Positions 27,860 through 37,952 of a stretch of DNA of 64,000 bases are shown here, in pieces. The position numbers were made by a program, and so were the translations under genes. The notes beneath the pieces are model-generated. The model saw nothing but the letters and a program-made list of their open reading frames with translations, ran no database searches and was not told the origin of the DNA. The stretch's first letter is position 1; each line of letters begins with the position of its first letter. Origin of the DNA: Avibacterium sp. 20-132 (GTDB taxonomy: Bacteria; Pseudomonadota; Gammaproteobacteria; Enterobacterales; Pasteurellaceae); contig NZ_CP091456.1 in assembly GCF_023611925.1 (NCBI RefSeq), positions 2,460,001 to 2,524,000 of the forward strand, written 5' to 3'.

Positions 27860-29236
27860 TCAATCAAAGTCATCTAGAATCGCCAAGGCGTCACTCAGTT
27901 TTTTTACGGTAAAAACTTGCATATTTTTCACCGCACTTTTAGGTTTATTGGCAAAGGGAACGATAGCACGGCTAAATCCGTGCTTAGCTGCCTCAGAAAT
28001 CCGTTCTTGACCACTTGGTACCGGGCGAATTTCTCCTGCTAATCCCACTTCACCGAAAACCACTAAATCACGTGGTAATGGCTGATTGCGGAAGCTGGAA
28101 ATAAGCGCAAGAAGTAAGGCTAAATCGACGCTGGTTTCCGTTACTTTTACTCCACCAACCACATTAACAAAAACATCTTGATCAGACATTTGCAAACCGC
28201 CGTGGCGATGCAATACAGCCAGTAATAATGCCAAGCGATTTTGTTCTAACCCCACGGCAACACGGCGAGGATTAGCGAGCATTGAATGATCTACCAAGGC
28301 TTGAATTTCAACCAATAAAGGGCGAGTTCCTTCCCATAGCACCATCACTGAACTGCCTGCGGTTTGTTCTTCGCCACGACTTAAGAAAATGGCTGAGGGG
28401 TTTTTCACCTCACGTAAGCCTTGTTCTGTCATTGCAAAAACCCCGAGTTCATTCACCGCGCCAAAACGATTTTTATGGCTACGTAAGGTACGAAAACGGC
28501 TATCAGCCTCCCCCTCTAATAAAAGTGAACAGTCAATGGCGTGTTCCAAGACTTTTGGCCCTGCAAGCGTGCCGTCTTTCGTAACGTGTCCCACCATAAT
28601 AATGGCAACTTGGCGAGTTTTGGCATAACGCGTAAGAAAAGCGGCACATTCTCGTACTTGAGAAACACTTCCCGGTGAGGATTGAATATCCGCTAGATGC
28701 ATCACTTGAATAGAATCCACCACAATGATTTGCGGTTTAAGTTGATCGGCAAGATGACAAATTTGTTCTACCGAGGTTTCGGATAACATCTTTAAGCGAT
28801 CTGTCGGTAGCCCAAGACGATTGGCTCGCATTGCAACTTGTTGTAAAGATTCTTCCCCTGTCACATAAAGTGCGGTCATATTTTGTGCTAAACCACACAT
28901 CACTTGTAGTAAGAGTGTACTTTTCCCTGCCCCCGGGTGTCCGCCAATTAAGATCGCACTTCCCGGCACAATTCCTCCGCCTAATACACGATCAAGCTCA
29001 TAAAAACCACTATGAAAACGAGGGACTTCTTGTAAATTGATTTCCGATAAAGTTTGAATTTTGGCTTGTGTTTCTCCCGCATAACCACTAAAGCGATCAG
29101 CTCTGCTCGATTTTGCAGGCGCAAGACGTATTTCCGTAATGGTATTCCAAGATTTGCACGCATTACATTGTCCTTGCCAACGTGCATATTCCGCCCCGCA
29201 ATCATTACATACAAAAGCCGTTTTTGCTTTAGCCAT
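27860..29236 (-). CDS. radA: DNA repair protein RadA (Sms)
   Basis: 458-residue branch-migration/helicase protein that acts with RecA in recombination. N-terminal zinc finger with four cysteines (CNDCG ... CNACKSW), RecA-like core with Walker A GGHPGAGKSTLL, the RadA motif KNRFG, and a C-terminal Lon-protease-like domain. The start is ATG 29236 with GGAGG upstream; the frame extends further to 29272 but lacks family similarity there. It overlaps the end of the CYTH gene by 8 bases. Confidence 0.97.
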   Translation of the reverse strand: MAKAKTAFVCNDCGAEYARWQGQCNACKSWNTITEIRLAPAKSSRADRFSGYAGETQAKIQTLSEINLQEVPRFHSGFYELDRVLGGGIVPGSAILIGGHPGAGKSTLLLQVMCGLAQNMTALYVTGEESLQQVAMRANRLGLPTDRLKMLSETSVEQICHLADQLKPQIIVVDSIQVMHLADIQSSPGSVSQVRECAAFLTRYAKTRQVAIIMVGHVTKDGTLAGPKVLEHAIDCSLLLEGEADSRFRTLRSHKNRFGAVNELGVFAMTEQGLREVKNPSAIFLSRGEEQTAGSSVMVLWEGTRPLLVEIQALVDHSMLANPRRVAVGLEQNRLALLLAVLHRHGGLQMSDQDVFVNVVGGVKVTETSVDLALLLALISSFRNQPLPRDLVVFGEVGLAGEIRPVPSGQERISEAAKHGFSRAIVPFANKPKSAVKNMQVFTVKKLSDALAILDDFD

Positions 29237-30335
29237 TCTTTTCCTCCAAATTTTCCGCAAAATGTGTTTCAAGATAAGTCAGCGAAATAAGATTTAACAT
29301 TCGTTGTAAATAAAATGCCGATTGTAAGAAATCAAATAATTGTGCGATGACTTCAGCATTATTTTTCCTTTCACTATGCTGTGTAATAAGCTGTTTGCAT
29401 TCTGCTAAACATTGCTGACTGCTTTCCACCAACGCTAGCCAGTCAGTTTTAAGGGTGTCGTTTAACCCTTGTTGATTAAAGGCATTTTCCAATAACTTAC
29501 CATTTTCTGTATAAAAATAATACAGGTTAAAAAATGCACCAATTCGTTCCACTGTACGTAAAAAATCTTCCGCAAAATAAACTTGCCCTAAGGAAAAAGT
29601 TTCTTCAATTAAGTTTTGTTCAAGTTGAAAAAGTGCGGCTAATTTTTGTGAAAAATTGCCCGCACCTTGGGCGAAGTTTAAAAAATCGCGCCACTTGTCT
29701 AGCCAATTTTGTGCTTTAGGCTGATAATTTTCTGCCAATGCATAACCCCGTTGTGCTTTGCTAATGGCACTTAATCGCATACCGTTTTCTAATCCTAAGG
29801 CGCGCACATAATTAAGTAAATCCGCGATATTACCTTGCTTTAACTCAAACTCTACTTCGCAAATTTCTGCCTGCTTATCACCTGCAATAATTCTGCCTTG
29901 ATCGATTGCCACTTCAATTTCTGTGACAATGCCTGCAGAAAGTGCGGTGCGAATTAAAAAAGTTTCTCGCTCAAAATCTGTCGCAAAAATCGGCTGTAAT
30001 GCAAGATTTTTCCAACTTGGTTCAAGATCATAATCTTCCACTAATTGAGCGAGGTTTGGGCTTTCATTTTGCTGTGGAAAATTATATTCAGGGCGAATAT
30101 GTAAACCACCGATGGTATTTCCTTTTGTTTTCAAGGTTAAGGTAATCTGTTGATTTTCTTTGCGAACACGCAAGCCCATTTGGTTCTGAGCAAAAAATTT
30201 ATCTGCGGTGTCGTAATAGGTATTCCCTAAAAAAGCGTGCTGATGAGCGCACGGTTCACTTTTTATCAAATTCTGCTTGAATGAATTTAACCGAAACGGC
30301 GGAATTAGTAGTTTTAATTCAATTTCTGTACTCAT
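29229..30335 (-). CDS. CYTH-domain protein, probable inorganic triphosphatase (YgiF-like)
   Basis: 368 residues. The N-terminal CYTH domain shows the signature EIELKL (ExExK), then further conserved charged strands (RVRKENQQITLTLKTKG, CEVEFELKQG). The C-terminal ~150 residues are helical and correspond in position to the CHAD domain of E. coli YgiF (433 residues), but are shorter and poor in the histidines typical of CHAD. Activity on tripolyphosphate is inferred from YgiF. The start at 30335 has GGAAGGA upstream. It overlaps radA. Confidence 0.8.
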   Translation of the reverse strand: MSTEIELKLLIPPFRLNSFKQNLIKSEPCAHQHAFLGNTYYDTADKFFAQNQMGLRVRKENQQITLTLKTKGNTIGGLHIRPEYNFPQQNESPNLAQLVEDYDLEPSWKNLALQPIFATDFERETFLIRTALSAGIVTEIEVAIDQGRIIAGDKQAEICEVEFELKQGNIADLLNYVRALGLENGMRLSAISKAQRGYALAENYQPKAQNWLDKWRDFLNFAQGAGNFSQKLAALFQLEQNLIEETFSLGQVYFAEDFLRTVERIGAFFNLYYFYTENGKLLENAFNQQGLNDTLKTDWLALVESSQQCLAECKQLITQHSERKNNAEVIAQLFDFLQSAFYLQRMLNLISLTYLETHFAENLEEKNG

Positions 30336-30493
30336 TTTGTCTATTCCTTCCAATCTTAATCAAGTTTTTTCATATTATCTAATAAATTCCTTGTTTTTTC
30401 GATGAAATATAGTGTATTTTACGCGCGCATAGGCTTAAACAAGAGAGCAATGCATAAAAATTTTTCAACCTAACCCCTAGAAGGAGTTATCTT

Positions 30494-31174
30494 ATGGCTG
30501 TAAATAATATTTTAGGATTATTTGCCCATTCCCCATTAAAGCCCTTAGCGCGTCATTCTGCTAAGGTAACTGATTGTTGTAAATATCTCATTCCCTTTTT
30601 TGACTACACTTTCCAAGGTGATTGGGAAAATGCAGAGAAATTGCGCCAAAAAATTTCGGAGACAGAACGCCAAGCTGATAGTTTGAAACGCGAAATTCGC
30701 TTAAAGCTGCCACGCGGTTTGTTTATGCCAATTGAACGCACTGATTTATTAGAACTGGTTACACAACAAGATAAATTAGCTAATTATGCCAAAGATATTG
30801 CCGGCAGAATGGTAGGGCGTCAATGCGCTTTTCCACCTGAAATGCAAGAAGATTTTATGAAATATGTGGCACGCAGTATTGATGCGGCGGAGCAAGCTCA
30901 TCTGGTTATTGATGAAATGGACGGCTTGCTTGAAACGGGTTTCAAAGGGCGTGAAGTGCAATTTGTTAATAAAATGATCCAAACTCTTGATGAGATTGAA
31001 GATGATACGGATCAAATGCAAATTAAATTACGCTTAATTTTGCGTGCTATGGAAGATCAATTCAACCCAATTGACGCAATGTTTTTATACAAAATCCTGG
31101 AATGGATTGGCGTGCTTGCTGATCAAGCCCAGCGCGTAGGTTCACGAATTGAGTTAATGTTAGCTCGTTCATAA
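30494..31174 (+). CDS. DUF47 (PhoU-like) protein linked to phosphate transporter
   Basis: 226-residue all-helical cytosolic protein of the TIGR00153/DUF47 family, distantly related to PhoU. Helical segments such as RQKISETERQADSLKREIR and IDAAEQAHLVIDEMDGLLE are typical. AAGGAG precedes the ATG. The next gene, 27 bases downstream, is a Pit-type phosphate permease, and the family is usually paired with such permeases, probably modulating them. Confidence 0.88.
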   Translation: MAVNNILGLFAHSPLKPLARHSAKVTDCCKYLIPFFDYTFQGDWENAEKLRQKISETERQADSLKREIRLKLPRGLFMPIERTDLLELVTQQDKLANYAKDIAGRMVGRQCAFPPEMQEDFMKYVARSIDAAEQAHLVIDEMDGLLETGFKGREVQFVNKMIQTLDEIEDDTDQMQIKLRLILRAMEDQFNPIDAMFLYKILEWIGVLADQAQRVGSRIELMLARS

Positions 31175-31201
31175 TTGTTTAAGCAACATAGGAATAATAC
31201 T

Positions 31202-32464
31202 ATGGAAGTTATTCAACATTATGGCACTTTATTAGTGATCATCACCGCAGCTTTCGGCTTTTTTATGGCATTTGGTGTGGGGGCAAACGATGTTTCTAAT
31301 GCAATGGGAACATCCGTAGGTTCAGGCACAATTACTGCCAAGCAAGCCATTATTATTGCAATGATTTTTGAATGTGCTGGTGCCTATTTAGCGGGTGGCG
31401 AAGTGACTGAAACCATTAAAAGTGGGGTACTCAATGCAATGGAATATACCGCAACGCCAGAAATTTTAGCGTTAGGTATGATGGCCGCCCTCTTTTCTTC
31501 AGGAATCTGGCTACTTATTGCCTCACGAATGGGCTGGCCAGTTTCCACCACGCACACCATTATTGGTGCGATTATCGGTTTCGGTTTAATTACTGTTGGC
31601 CCAAATTCTATTGACTGGTCAGCTATCCGCAATATTGTTGGCAGTTGGTTTATCACCCCTGTGATTGCTGGTGTGGTGGCGTATGGTATTTTCTTCAGCA
31701 CTCAAAAACTGATTTTTGATACAGAAAAACCGTTACGCAATGCACAAAAATATGGTCCATATTATATGGGGCTAACTATCTTTATCTTGTCCGTCGTCAC
31801 AATGATAAAAGGCTTAAAGCACGTTGGTTTACATTTAACAGGTGGCGAAACCTTCTTTATTTCATTAGCTATTAGTGCGATTTCTGTGGTGGCAAGCTAT
31901 TTCTATTTCCGCAGCAAAAAGTTCCATCAAACCGTAAAATCAGGCACCTTTGGTGCGGTAGAAAAAGTGTTCAGCATTTTAATGCTACTCACCGCCTGTG
32001 CAATGGCGTTCGCGCACGGTTCAAACGATGTGGCAAATGCCATTGGACCTTTGTCTGCCGTGGTGTCGATTGTAGATAATGGCGGTCAAATTATGGCGAA
32101 AAGTCCGCTTGCTTGGTGGATTCTTCCCTTAGGAGCGGCGGGGATCGCACTAGGTTTAATCATTATGGGCTACAAAGTAATGGCAACCATTGGAACAGGG
32201 ATCACCGATCTCACACCAAGCCGCGGTTTCTCTGCCCAATTTGCCACGGCAACCACGGTAGTGCTTGCCTCAGGAACAGGGTTACCCATTTCTACCACGC
32301 AAACCCTTGTTGGTGCCATTCTTGGTATCGGTTTTGCACGAGGTATCGCTGCGTTGAATTTAACAGTAATTCGCAATATTATCGCCTCTTGGGTGATCAC
32401 CTTGCCAGCGGGGGCATTCTTTGCCATTTTGATTTACTATGTGTTGCACGCCATTTTTATCTAA
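31202..32464 (+). CDS. Pit-family inorganic phosphate transporter
   Basis: 420 residues with about 10 membrane helices and the two inverted PHO4 signature halves: GANDVSNAMGTSVGSGT near the N-terminus and AHGSNDVANAIGPLSAV in the second half. These import phosphate with a cation. The start is ATG 31202 with an AGGAA upstream; the frame opens earlier (31175) directly at the previous stop, but that TTG has no support. It forms an operon with the DUF47 gene. Confidence 0.93.
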   Translation: MEVIQHYGTLLVIITAAFGFFMAFGVGANDVSNAMGTSVGSGTITAKQAIIIAMIFECAGAYLAGGEVTETIKSGVLNAMEYTATPEILALGMMAALFSSGIWLLIASRMGWPVSTTHTIIGAIIGFGLITVGPNSIDWSAIRNIVGSWFITPVIAGVVAYGIFFSTQKLIFDTEKPLRNAQKYGPYYMGLTIFILSVVTMIKGLKHVGLHLTGGETFFISLAISAISVVASYFYFRSKKFHQTVKSGTFGAVEKVFSILMLLTACAMAFAHGSNDVANAIGPLSAVVSIVDNGGQIMAKSPLAWWILPLGAAGIALGLIIMGYKVMATIGTGITDLTPSRGFSAQFATATTVVLASGTGLPISTTQTLVGAILGIGFARGIAALNLTVIRNIIASWVITLPAGAFFAILIYYVLHAIFI

Positions 32465-32577
32465 TTGACGTAAAGCAGCGTAAAACCACATAAAATAAGA
32501 CAAAGATTTTGTGAATGAAAGCAAAGTGCGGTACAATTTCCCGCACTTTTTTATTGTCTCGTTTTCAAGGTGTTGTA

Positions 32578-33180
32578 ATGCAAAAAATGACTAAAATCTT
32601 GTTTTTATTCTTTCTTTCTGTGCCATTTGCACAGGCAGAAACACGTTATGTAACGGAAAACCTTTCAACTTTTTTACGCAAAGGGGCTGGCGATCAATTT
32701 AAAATTGCCGGGGCAATCCGCTCAGGCGAGCCTGTTACCGTACTAAACCAAAAAGATCGCTACACGCTCATTCGTGATAGTAAAAATCGTGAAGCGTGGA
32801 TCTTAACATCTGAGCTTTCTAGCACACCAAGTAGCAAAGATGAAAACCCCAAATTAAAAGCCAAAATTGAAGAATTAACTTTAAAACTCAATCAATTAGA
32901 TGGGGACTGGCAACAACGCACGAGTGAAATGCAACGCCGAACCAAACAAGCTGAGCAACAAAGTAGCCAACTCTTGGAACAAAACTCCCAGCTCAACCGT
33001 GAACTTGAAATCACCAAAAATAAAAACCGTGATTTAGAAGCAATGCTTGATGCAGGTAAGCGAGAAATCGCCATTCAATGGTTTATCTACGGCGGTTCTG
33101 TGCTAGGCGTAGGTTTGCTACTTGGCTTAATTCTTCCTTTCATTATGCCGAAACGTCGCCGCCGTGATGGCTGGGCATAA
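32578..33180 (+). CDS. Signal-peptide SH3-domain protein (YgiM-like, TIGR04211)
   Basis: 200 residues from the ATG at 32578 (AAGG upstream). Cleavable signal peptide about 1-20 (ending AQA), bacterial SH3 domain about 22-85, long coiled coil with many Gln/Glu (about 95-160), and a C-terminal transmembrane helix (about 165-190) followed by KRRRRDGWA. This is the YgiM layout: periplasmic SH3 and coil anchored by the C-terminus. Role unknown. It lies just ahead of cca, as in other gamma-proteobacteria. Confidence 0.87.
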   Translation: MQKMTKILFLFFLSVPFAQAETRYVTENLSTFLRKGAGDQFKIAGAIRSGEPVTVLNQKDRYTLIRDSKNREAWILTSELSSTPSSKDENPKLKAKIEELTLKLNQLDGDWQQRTSEMQRRTKQAEQQSSQLLEQNSQLNRELEITKNKNRDLEAMLDAGKREIAIQWFIYGGSVLGVGLLLGLILPFIMPKRRRRDGWA

Positions 33181-33198
33181 CCCAATCCTCTCAGCAAA

Positions 33199-34449
33199 AT
33201 GGAAATTTATTTAGTCGGCGGTGCTGTACGCGATCAACTACTTAATCTCCCTGTTAAAGACAAAGATTGGGTAGTGATTGGTGCAACTCCCGAAGAGCTA
33301 CTGCAACAAGGCTATATTCAAGTCGGGAAAGATTTCCCCGTCTTCCTTGATCCGAAAAACAAAGAAGAATATGCACTAGCACGCACGGAAAAAAAAACAG
33401 GTGTAGGATACACGGGATTTATTTGTGATTTCAGCCCAGAAATAACTCTCGAGCAAGATTTAATCCGCCGAGATCTGACGATTAATGCCATTGCCCAAGA
33501 CAGCCAAGGCAATTTGCACGATCCTTATGGTGGTGTCAATGATTTGAATCATCGCCTACTCCGTCATATTTCCCCAGCGTTTGCAGAAGACCCTTTACGG
33601 GTGTTAAGAGTGGCGCGTTTTGCTGCACGTTACCATTATTTAGGCTTTCAAATTGCGCCTGAAACCATTCAATTAATGAAAGAAATCACGCTCTCAGGTG
33701 AACTTTCTCATCTCACCACAGAGCGCGTATGGCTAGAAACAGAAAAAGCCTTACAAACCCCAAATCCTGAAATTTATTTTGAGATTTTGAGAAAAATCAA
33801 CGCATTATCGGTGCTTTTCCCAGAGCTAAATGCCCTTTACGGTGTGCCAAACCCAGTGCAACATCACCCCGAAGTGGATAGTTTTATCCATACAATGATG
33901 GTATTACACCAAGCAAGCTTACTGACGACAAAGAGCAACAAGCAACAAAAAAGTGCGGTACGTTTTGCCGCAATTTGCCACGATCTAGGCAAAGCCCTCA
34001 CCCCCAAAGATATGCTTCCTCGTCATATTGGACACGAACACAACGGAATAATACCAACCCGAAACCTATGTAATCGCTTAAAAGTCCCCGGCTACATCAA
34101 AGAACTGGCTTGTCTTGTGTGCGAAACCCATACCAATATTCACCGCGCATTTGACTTACGCCCAGCCACTATTGTTAGATTATTCAATAAGTTAGACGTA
34201 TGGCGTAAAGCAGAACGTTTTGAACAACTGTTACTTGTTTGTAAAGCAGATGCAAAAGGTCGCAAGGGCTTTGAACAGGTGGATTACCCACAAGCGGATT
34301 TCCTACTTAAACTGTATCAAGCAGCGCTTCAGGTTGATGTACAACAGGTGATTAGAGATGGATTTGAAAAAGAAAAAATCCGTGAAGAATTAAACAAACG
34401 CCGCCAAAAAGCCATTGAGCAAGCTAAAAAAGCATATTCGCAAGAATAG
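33199..34449 (+). CDS. cca: CCA-adding tRNA nucleotidyltransferase
   Basis: 416-residue class II enzyme that builds or repairs the CCA tail of tRNA without a template. The nucleotidyltransferase head has [11 protein letters not shown] and DKDWVVIG; the [10 protein letters not shown] motif (about 92-101) and the [16 protein letters not shown] stretch follow. An HD domain ([24 protein letters not shown]) is present as in E. coli Cca. It starts 18 bases after the SH3 gene. An uptake signal lies within at 33951. Confidence 0.96.
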   Translation: MEIYLVGGAVRDQLLNLPVKDKDWVVIGATPEELLQQGYIQVGKDFPVFLDPKNKEEYALARTEKKTGVGYTGFICDFSPEITLEQDLIRRDLTINAIAQDSQGNLHDPYGGVNDLNHRLLRHISPAFAEDPLRVLRVARFAARYHYLGFQIAPETIQLMKEITLSGELSHLTTERVWLETEKALQTPNPEIYFEILRKINALSVLFPELNALYGVPNPVQHHPEVDSFIHTMMVLHQASLLTTKSNKQQKSAVRFAAICHDLGKALTPKDMLPRHIGHEHNGIIPTRNLCNRLKVPGYIKELACLVCETHTNIHRAFDLRPATIVRLFNKLDVWRKAERFEQLLLVCKADAKGRKGFEQVDYPQADFLLKLYQAALQVDVQQVIRDGFEKEKIREELNKRRQKAIEQAKKAYSQE

Positions 34450-34458
34450 GAAAATACG

Positions 34459-35100
34459 ATGCGATTCTCTTTACTCAAAAACAAATACAATGCCCTGTTA
34501 CGCAAACTGTTTATTAATCCCAAAATGCGTAATGGATTGAAAAATAAAGGAATGACGGTAATAGCCAGTAATTGTAACGGTGCATTTATTTTGCACGATT
34601 TAGCACAACCGTTTAATTCGCCTTTTGTAAATTTATATCTTGAACCCAAAGATTTTATTCGCTATTTACAGCGTATTGAACATTATCAGCAACAAACCTT
34701 GCAATTTGTAGCGCAATCACCTTACCCGATTGCTTATTTAGATGATGTAAAAATTCACTTTATGCATTATGCCAATGCACAGCAAGCCCAAGAAAAATGG
34801 CAACAGCGCTCACAACGGATTGATCTTGAAAATCTTTTTATTATTATGACCGATCGTGATGGCTGTACAGAACAAGATCTCGACGCCTTTGATGCCCTGC
34901 CTTATCCAAACAAAGTGGTATTTACACATAAACCTTACCCAGCAATGCCTTCCGCTTTTTACATTCAAGGCTTTGAACAACAAGATTGTGTGGGCGATCT
35001 TTTTGCTTATTCAGGTTGGAGCGGTAAACGCTATTATGATCAGTTTGATTATCTCGCTTGGTTTAACCAACACAAAAACGAGAAACGTTCATCACATTAG
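34459..35100 (+). CDS. DUF1919 protein, possible glycan-related enzyme
   Basis: 213 residues beginning MRFSLLKNKYNALLRKLF. The core shows the DUF1919 pattern: VIASNCNGAFILHDLAQPFNSP, NLYLEPKDFIRYL, the IAYLDDVKIHFMHY stretch and FIIMTDRDGC. Members occur near capsule or exopolysaccharide genes, but no activity is established. Here it is next to cca, with a 9-base gap and its own AGGAAAA site. Convergent with yfbR across a terminator made of two uptake signals. Confidence 0.75.
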   Translation: MRFSLLKNKYNALLRKLFINPKMRNGLKNKGMTVIASNCNGAFILHDLAQPFNSPFVNLYLEPKDFIRYLQRIEHYQQQTLQFVAQSPYPIAYLDDVKIHFMHYANAQQAQEKWQQRSQRIDLENLFIIMTDRDGCTEQDLDAFDALPYPNKVVFTHKPYPAMPSAFYIQGFEQQDCVGDLFAYSGWSGKRYYDQFDYLAWFNQHKNEKRSSH

Positions 35101-35109
35101 GATAAAAAT

Positions 35110-35151
35110 AAAGTGCGGTAAAATTTTGTTAAATTTTTTACCGCACTTTTT
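35110..35151. terminator. Uptake-signal dyad acting as bidirectional terminator
   Basis: AAAGTGCGGTAAAA and its complement TTTTACCGCACTTT flank a short A/T loop, with A and T runs outside. It lies between the convergent DUF1919 and yfbR genes. Confidence 0.85.
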
Positions 35152-35161
35152 AACTGAACTC

Positions 35162-35764
35162 TTACAACGCAATTTCGTCAAGGCTACGTCCAAAACTTGG
35201 GATAAACACTTGAATAAAATATGTCATTTCTTCACTGTGCCATTCCGCCATTAATGCTTCTAACCGTACTTTCGCGGAAGAGAATTCTTGATTACCTTGT
35301 TCCAATTCAAACTTCGCTTTGATGTAAGCACAAAGTAAATCGGCTTGTTTTACAATGTGTTTTTCTTCAGCAGAAAATTGTTCGCTATGTAAATAAGGCG
35401 CAAAATCAGGTTGCAATTCTTCAGGGAGTAAACTCAATAAATGAAATTCTGCGGCACTTTCAATTTGTTTATAGGCTTGGGTAATGCTGTCATTAAAATA
35501 TTTAATTGGCGTGGGTAAATCGCCAGTAAAAATTTCTGCACTGTCGTGATACATTGCCAATACGGCAATGCGTTCAGGATTTAGCTGACCTGCATAAAAT
35601 TTATTTTTGATGATAGCCAACATATGTGCCACAAACGCCACTTGTAGACTATGTTCCGCTAAATTCTCTTTTTCAATATTACGCATTAAAGACCAACGCT
35701 GAATGAGCTTTAAGCGATCCAAACAGGCAAAGAAGTGGCTCGGTTGTAAGCGTTCAAAGGACAT
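35162..35764 (-). CDS. yfbR: 5'-deoxynucleotidase YfbR
   Basis: 200-residue HD-domain phosphohydrolase that removes 5' phosphate from deoxynucleoside monophosphates. N-terminal [13 protein letters not shown], metal-binding histidine in [16 protein letters not shown], and the HD pair in [17 protein letters not shown] are present. Length equals that of E. coli YfbR. It directly follows degS (no gap). Confidence 0.93.
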   Translation of the reverse strand: MSFERLQPSHFFACLDRLKLIQRWSLMRNIEKENLAEHSLQVAFVAHMLAIIKNKFYAGQLNPERIAVLAMYHDSAEIFTGDLPTPIKYFNDSITQAYKQIESAAEFHLLSLLPEELQPDFAPYLHSEQFSAEEKHIVKQADLLCAYIKAKFELEQGNQEFSSAKVRLEALMAEWHSEEMTYFIQVFIPSFGRSLDEIAL

Positions 35765-36781
35765 TTAGTTCTCCGTATATTCTTCAATGGTAACTGGCAA
35801 AGTCATCACTTTGCCAAGACGAGAAATCACCATATTCACGGTGGTGTTTGGTCTGGTATTACTAATCACATTCATCATTTGTGCCGGTGATTCTGCTTTT
35901 ATATCGCCAAATTGCAGCATAATATCCCCCGCTTGTAAGCCGGCTTTGGCAGCAGGGCTGTTTTCTTTCACATTCGTAATTTCAATGCCTTTACTGCTCG
36001 TTTCATCACTAAGCAAGACGTCAGTTTGAATACCAAGAAAGCCACGAATCACACGTCCATCACGGATAATTTTTTTCATTACATCATTGGCAAGATCAAT
36101 GGGAATGGCAAAATTCAACCCTTCCGCAATTTCATTGGCATTTTTACCAATGCTTAATGTGCTAATGCCCACCAATTCACCAAGGGAATTAATCAATGCA
36201 CCACCTGAATTACCGCGATTAATGGACGCATCAGTTTGGATAAAATTTTGTCGCCCAATGTAATCGCCTACCGCATTGCGCCCCAACGCACTGATAATGC
36301 CTTGCGATACGCTTTGCCCTAAGTTATAAGGGTTACCAATGGCAAGCACCACATCACCTACGTGCAATTTACGCTTGGTATTAGGAATTGTGGGTAAATT
36401 ATCTGCGCGGATTTTTAGTACCGCTAAATCGGTAAGGTTGTCTGAGCCGATCAAACTGGCTTCAAAAATTCGCCCATTTTGCATTGCCACCACGATTTGA
36501 TCGGCATTTTGAATAACGTGTTTATTGGTGAGAATATGCCCGTCTTTCACCATTATCACGCCCGAGCCAAGATTGGTAATCTGTGGCTGTCCACTCATCG
36601 AAGTAAAAGATTGACTGTACACATTCACGACCGCAGGCGAAGCAACCCGAACCGCATCTTTAAAAGAAAGGATCGCTTTTTGAAACAAAGGCTGATCTTG
36701 CTTTAGGAAAGGGCTAATTAACAAAATTGCGCCAGCGGCAAGTAAACCGATGATAATCGATTGGATAAGCTTTCTTAACAT
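35765..36781 (-). CDS. degS: Membrane-anchored envelope-stress protease DegS
   Basis: 338 residues from ATG 36781. It senses unfolded outer-membrane proteins through its PDZ domain and starts cleavage of the anti-sigma-E factor. One N-terminal helix (LIQSIIIGLLAAGAILL), protease domain with TNKHV, LTDLAVL and INRGNSGGAL for His, Asp and Ser, and a single PDZ domain (about 240-330). The frame opens at 36832 as a GTG directly after ribD, but those 17 residues precede the normal DegS start and are doubtful. Confidence 0.95.
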   Translation of the reverse strand: MLRKLIQSIIIGLLAAGAILLISPFLKQDQPLFQKAILSFKDAVRVASPAVVNVYSQSFTSMSGQPQITNLGSGVIMVKDGHILTNKHVIQNADQIVVAMQNGRIFEASLIGSDNLTDLAVLKIRADNLPTIPNTKRKLHVGDVVLAIGNPYNLGQSVSQGIISALGRNAVGDYIGRQNFIQTDASINRGNSGGALINSLGELVGISTLSIGKNANEIAEGLNFAIPIDLANDVMKKIIRDGRVIRGFLGIQTDVLLSDETSSKGIEITNVKENSPAAKAGLQAGDIMLQFGDIKAESPAQMMNVISNTRPNTTVNMVISRLGKVMTLPVTIEEYTEN

Positions 36782-36832
36782 TCTTATTCTCTTCGTATTC
36801 GTTGTATGATTTGCTGGTTTCTTTACTTTCAC

Positions 36833-37951
36833 TTAATTTTTTGGATGATAAATTAATTTTAAATCTTCACCAATCGGTGTTGCCGATTGTAATTGCCATT
36901 GTGGTGCATCAGCTAATTTTTGGAGATGCGGTAATTGACAAAGTCCTTTCCCTTTATCGCCCAATAATTTAGGTGCAAGATAAATGATCAGCTCGTCCAC
37001 CAATTTTGCTTCAATCAAAGCACCGGCTAATTGTGCGCCCGCTTCAACCCATAAGGTATTAATTTGTTGGTCTGCTAACTGCGTTAAAAGTGCGGTGAAA
37101 AAATCCGCCTTTTTTTCAATATGTATTGTCTGACAGAAATCGGGCATACCTTGCATATCTCTTGCCGTTGAACTGACTAACCAAACAGGCGTAGGTTGTT
37201 GAAATAACTGATATTCTGGCGTAACTCGATGCTGGCTATCTAAAATAATCCGCACAGGCTGGCGAAGTTCGCTATCAGGATATTGTTGTTGAACCGCTAA
37301 AGGAAGTTGCTCCCAACGTACATTTAACATCGGATTATCCATTAATACCGTTTGACTTGTGGAAAGAATGGCACTTGCTGCTGCCCGATATTGCTGCACA
37401 TCTTGGCGTGCCAGTTCACCGGTGATCCATTTACTTTCGCCACTTGCCATTGCGGTCCGTCCATCAATGCTCATCGCCATTTTCAGTTGTACGAAAGGAC
37501 GATTGCGACACATTCTTGTGAGAAAACCTTGATTGAGCAACGCTGCTTGCTCTGCCAACAATCCGACCTCCGTTTGCACGCCGGCTTGTTCAAGCATTTT
37601 CAAGCCACGTCCAGCAACTTGCGGATTGGGATCGGTCATTGCGGCAATCACTTTTATTACCCCAGCTTCAATTAATCCTTTGGCGCAAGGTGGCGTACGA
37701 CCAAAATGAGAACAAGGCTCAAGGGTAACATAAGCCGTTGCACCAAGTGCATTTTCTCCAGCTTCACGCAATGCCATTACTTCGGCGTGTGGTTGCCCTG
37801 CTTTAAGGTGGAAGCCTTTACCGATCACCTTCCCTTCTTTAACCAAAACACAGCCCACTGAAGGATTTGGCGTGGTAGTAAAACGTCCTTGCTTGGCGAG
37901 ATCCAACGCCATTTGCATAAATTGCTGATCTTGTTGAGAAAATGATTGCAT
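36833..37951 (-). CDS. ribD: Bifunctional riboflavin deaminase/reductase
   Basis: 372 residues. It catalyses deamination and side-chain reduction, two successive steps of riboflavin synthesis. The N-terminal cytidine-deaminase-like domain has the zinc motif HAEVMAL ... PCSHFGRTPPC; the C-terminal reductase domain follows (KMAMSIDGRTAMASGESKWI, LWVEAGAQLAG). It lies one base after nrdR on the same strand, the usual nrdR-ribD order. Confidence 0.97.
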   Translation of the reverse strand: MQSFSQQDQQFMQMALDLAKQGRFTTTPNPSVGCVLVKEGKVIGKGFHLKAGQPHAEVMALREAGENALGATAYVTLEPCSHFGRTPPCAKGLIEAGVIKVIAAMTDPNPQVAGRGLKMLEQAGVQTEVGLLAEQAALLNQGFLTRMCRNRPFVQLKMAMSIDGRTAMASGESKWITGELARQDVQQYRAAASAILSTSQTVLMDNPMLNVRWEQLPLAVQQQYPDSELRQPVRIILDSQHRVTPEYQLFQQPTPVWLVSSTARDMQGMPDFCQTIHIEKKADFFTALLTQLADQQINTLWVEAGAQLAGALIEAKLVDELIIYLAPKLLGDKGKGLCQLPHLQKLADAPQWQLQSATPIGEDLKLIYHPKN

Positions 37952-37952
37952 A

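Noticed and set aside
36782..36832. 17-residue N-terminal extension of degS
   Set aside because: DegS proteins normally start at the membrane helix; the extension starts with a GTG abutting ribD and has no visible ribosome-binding site.
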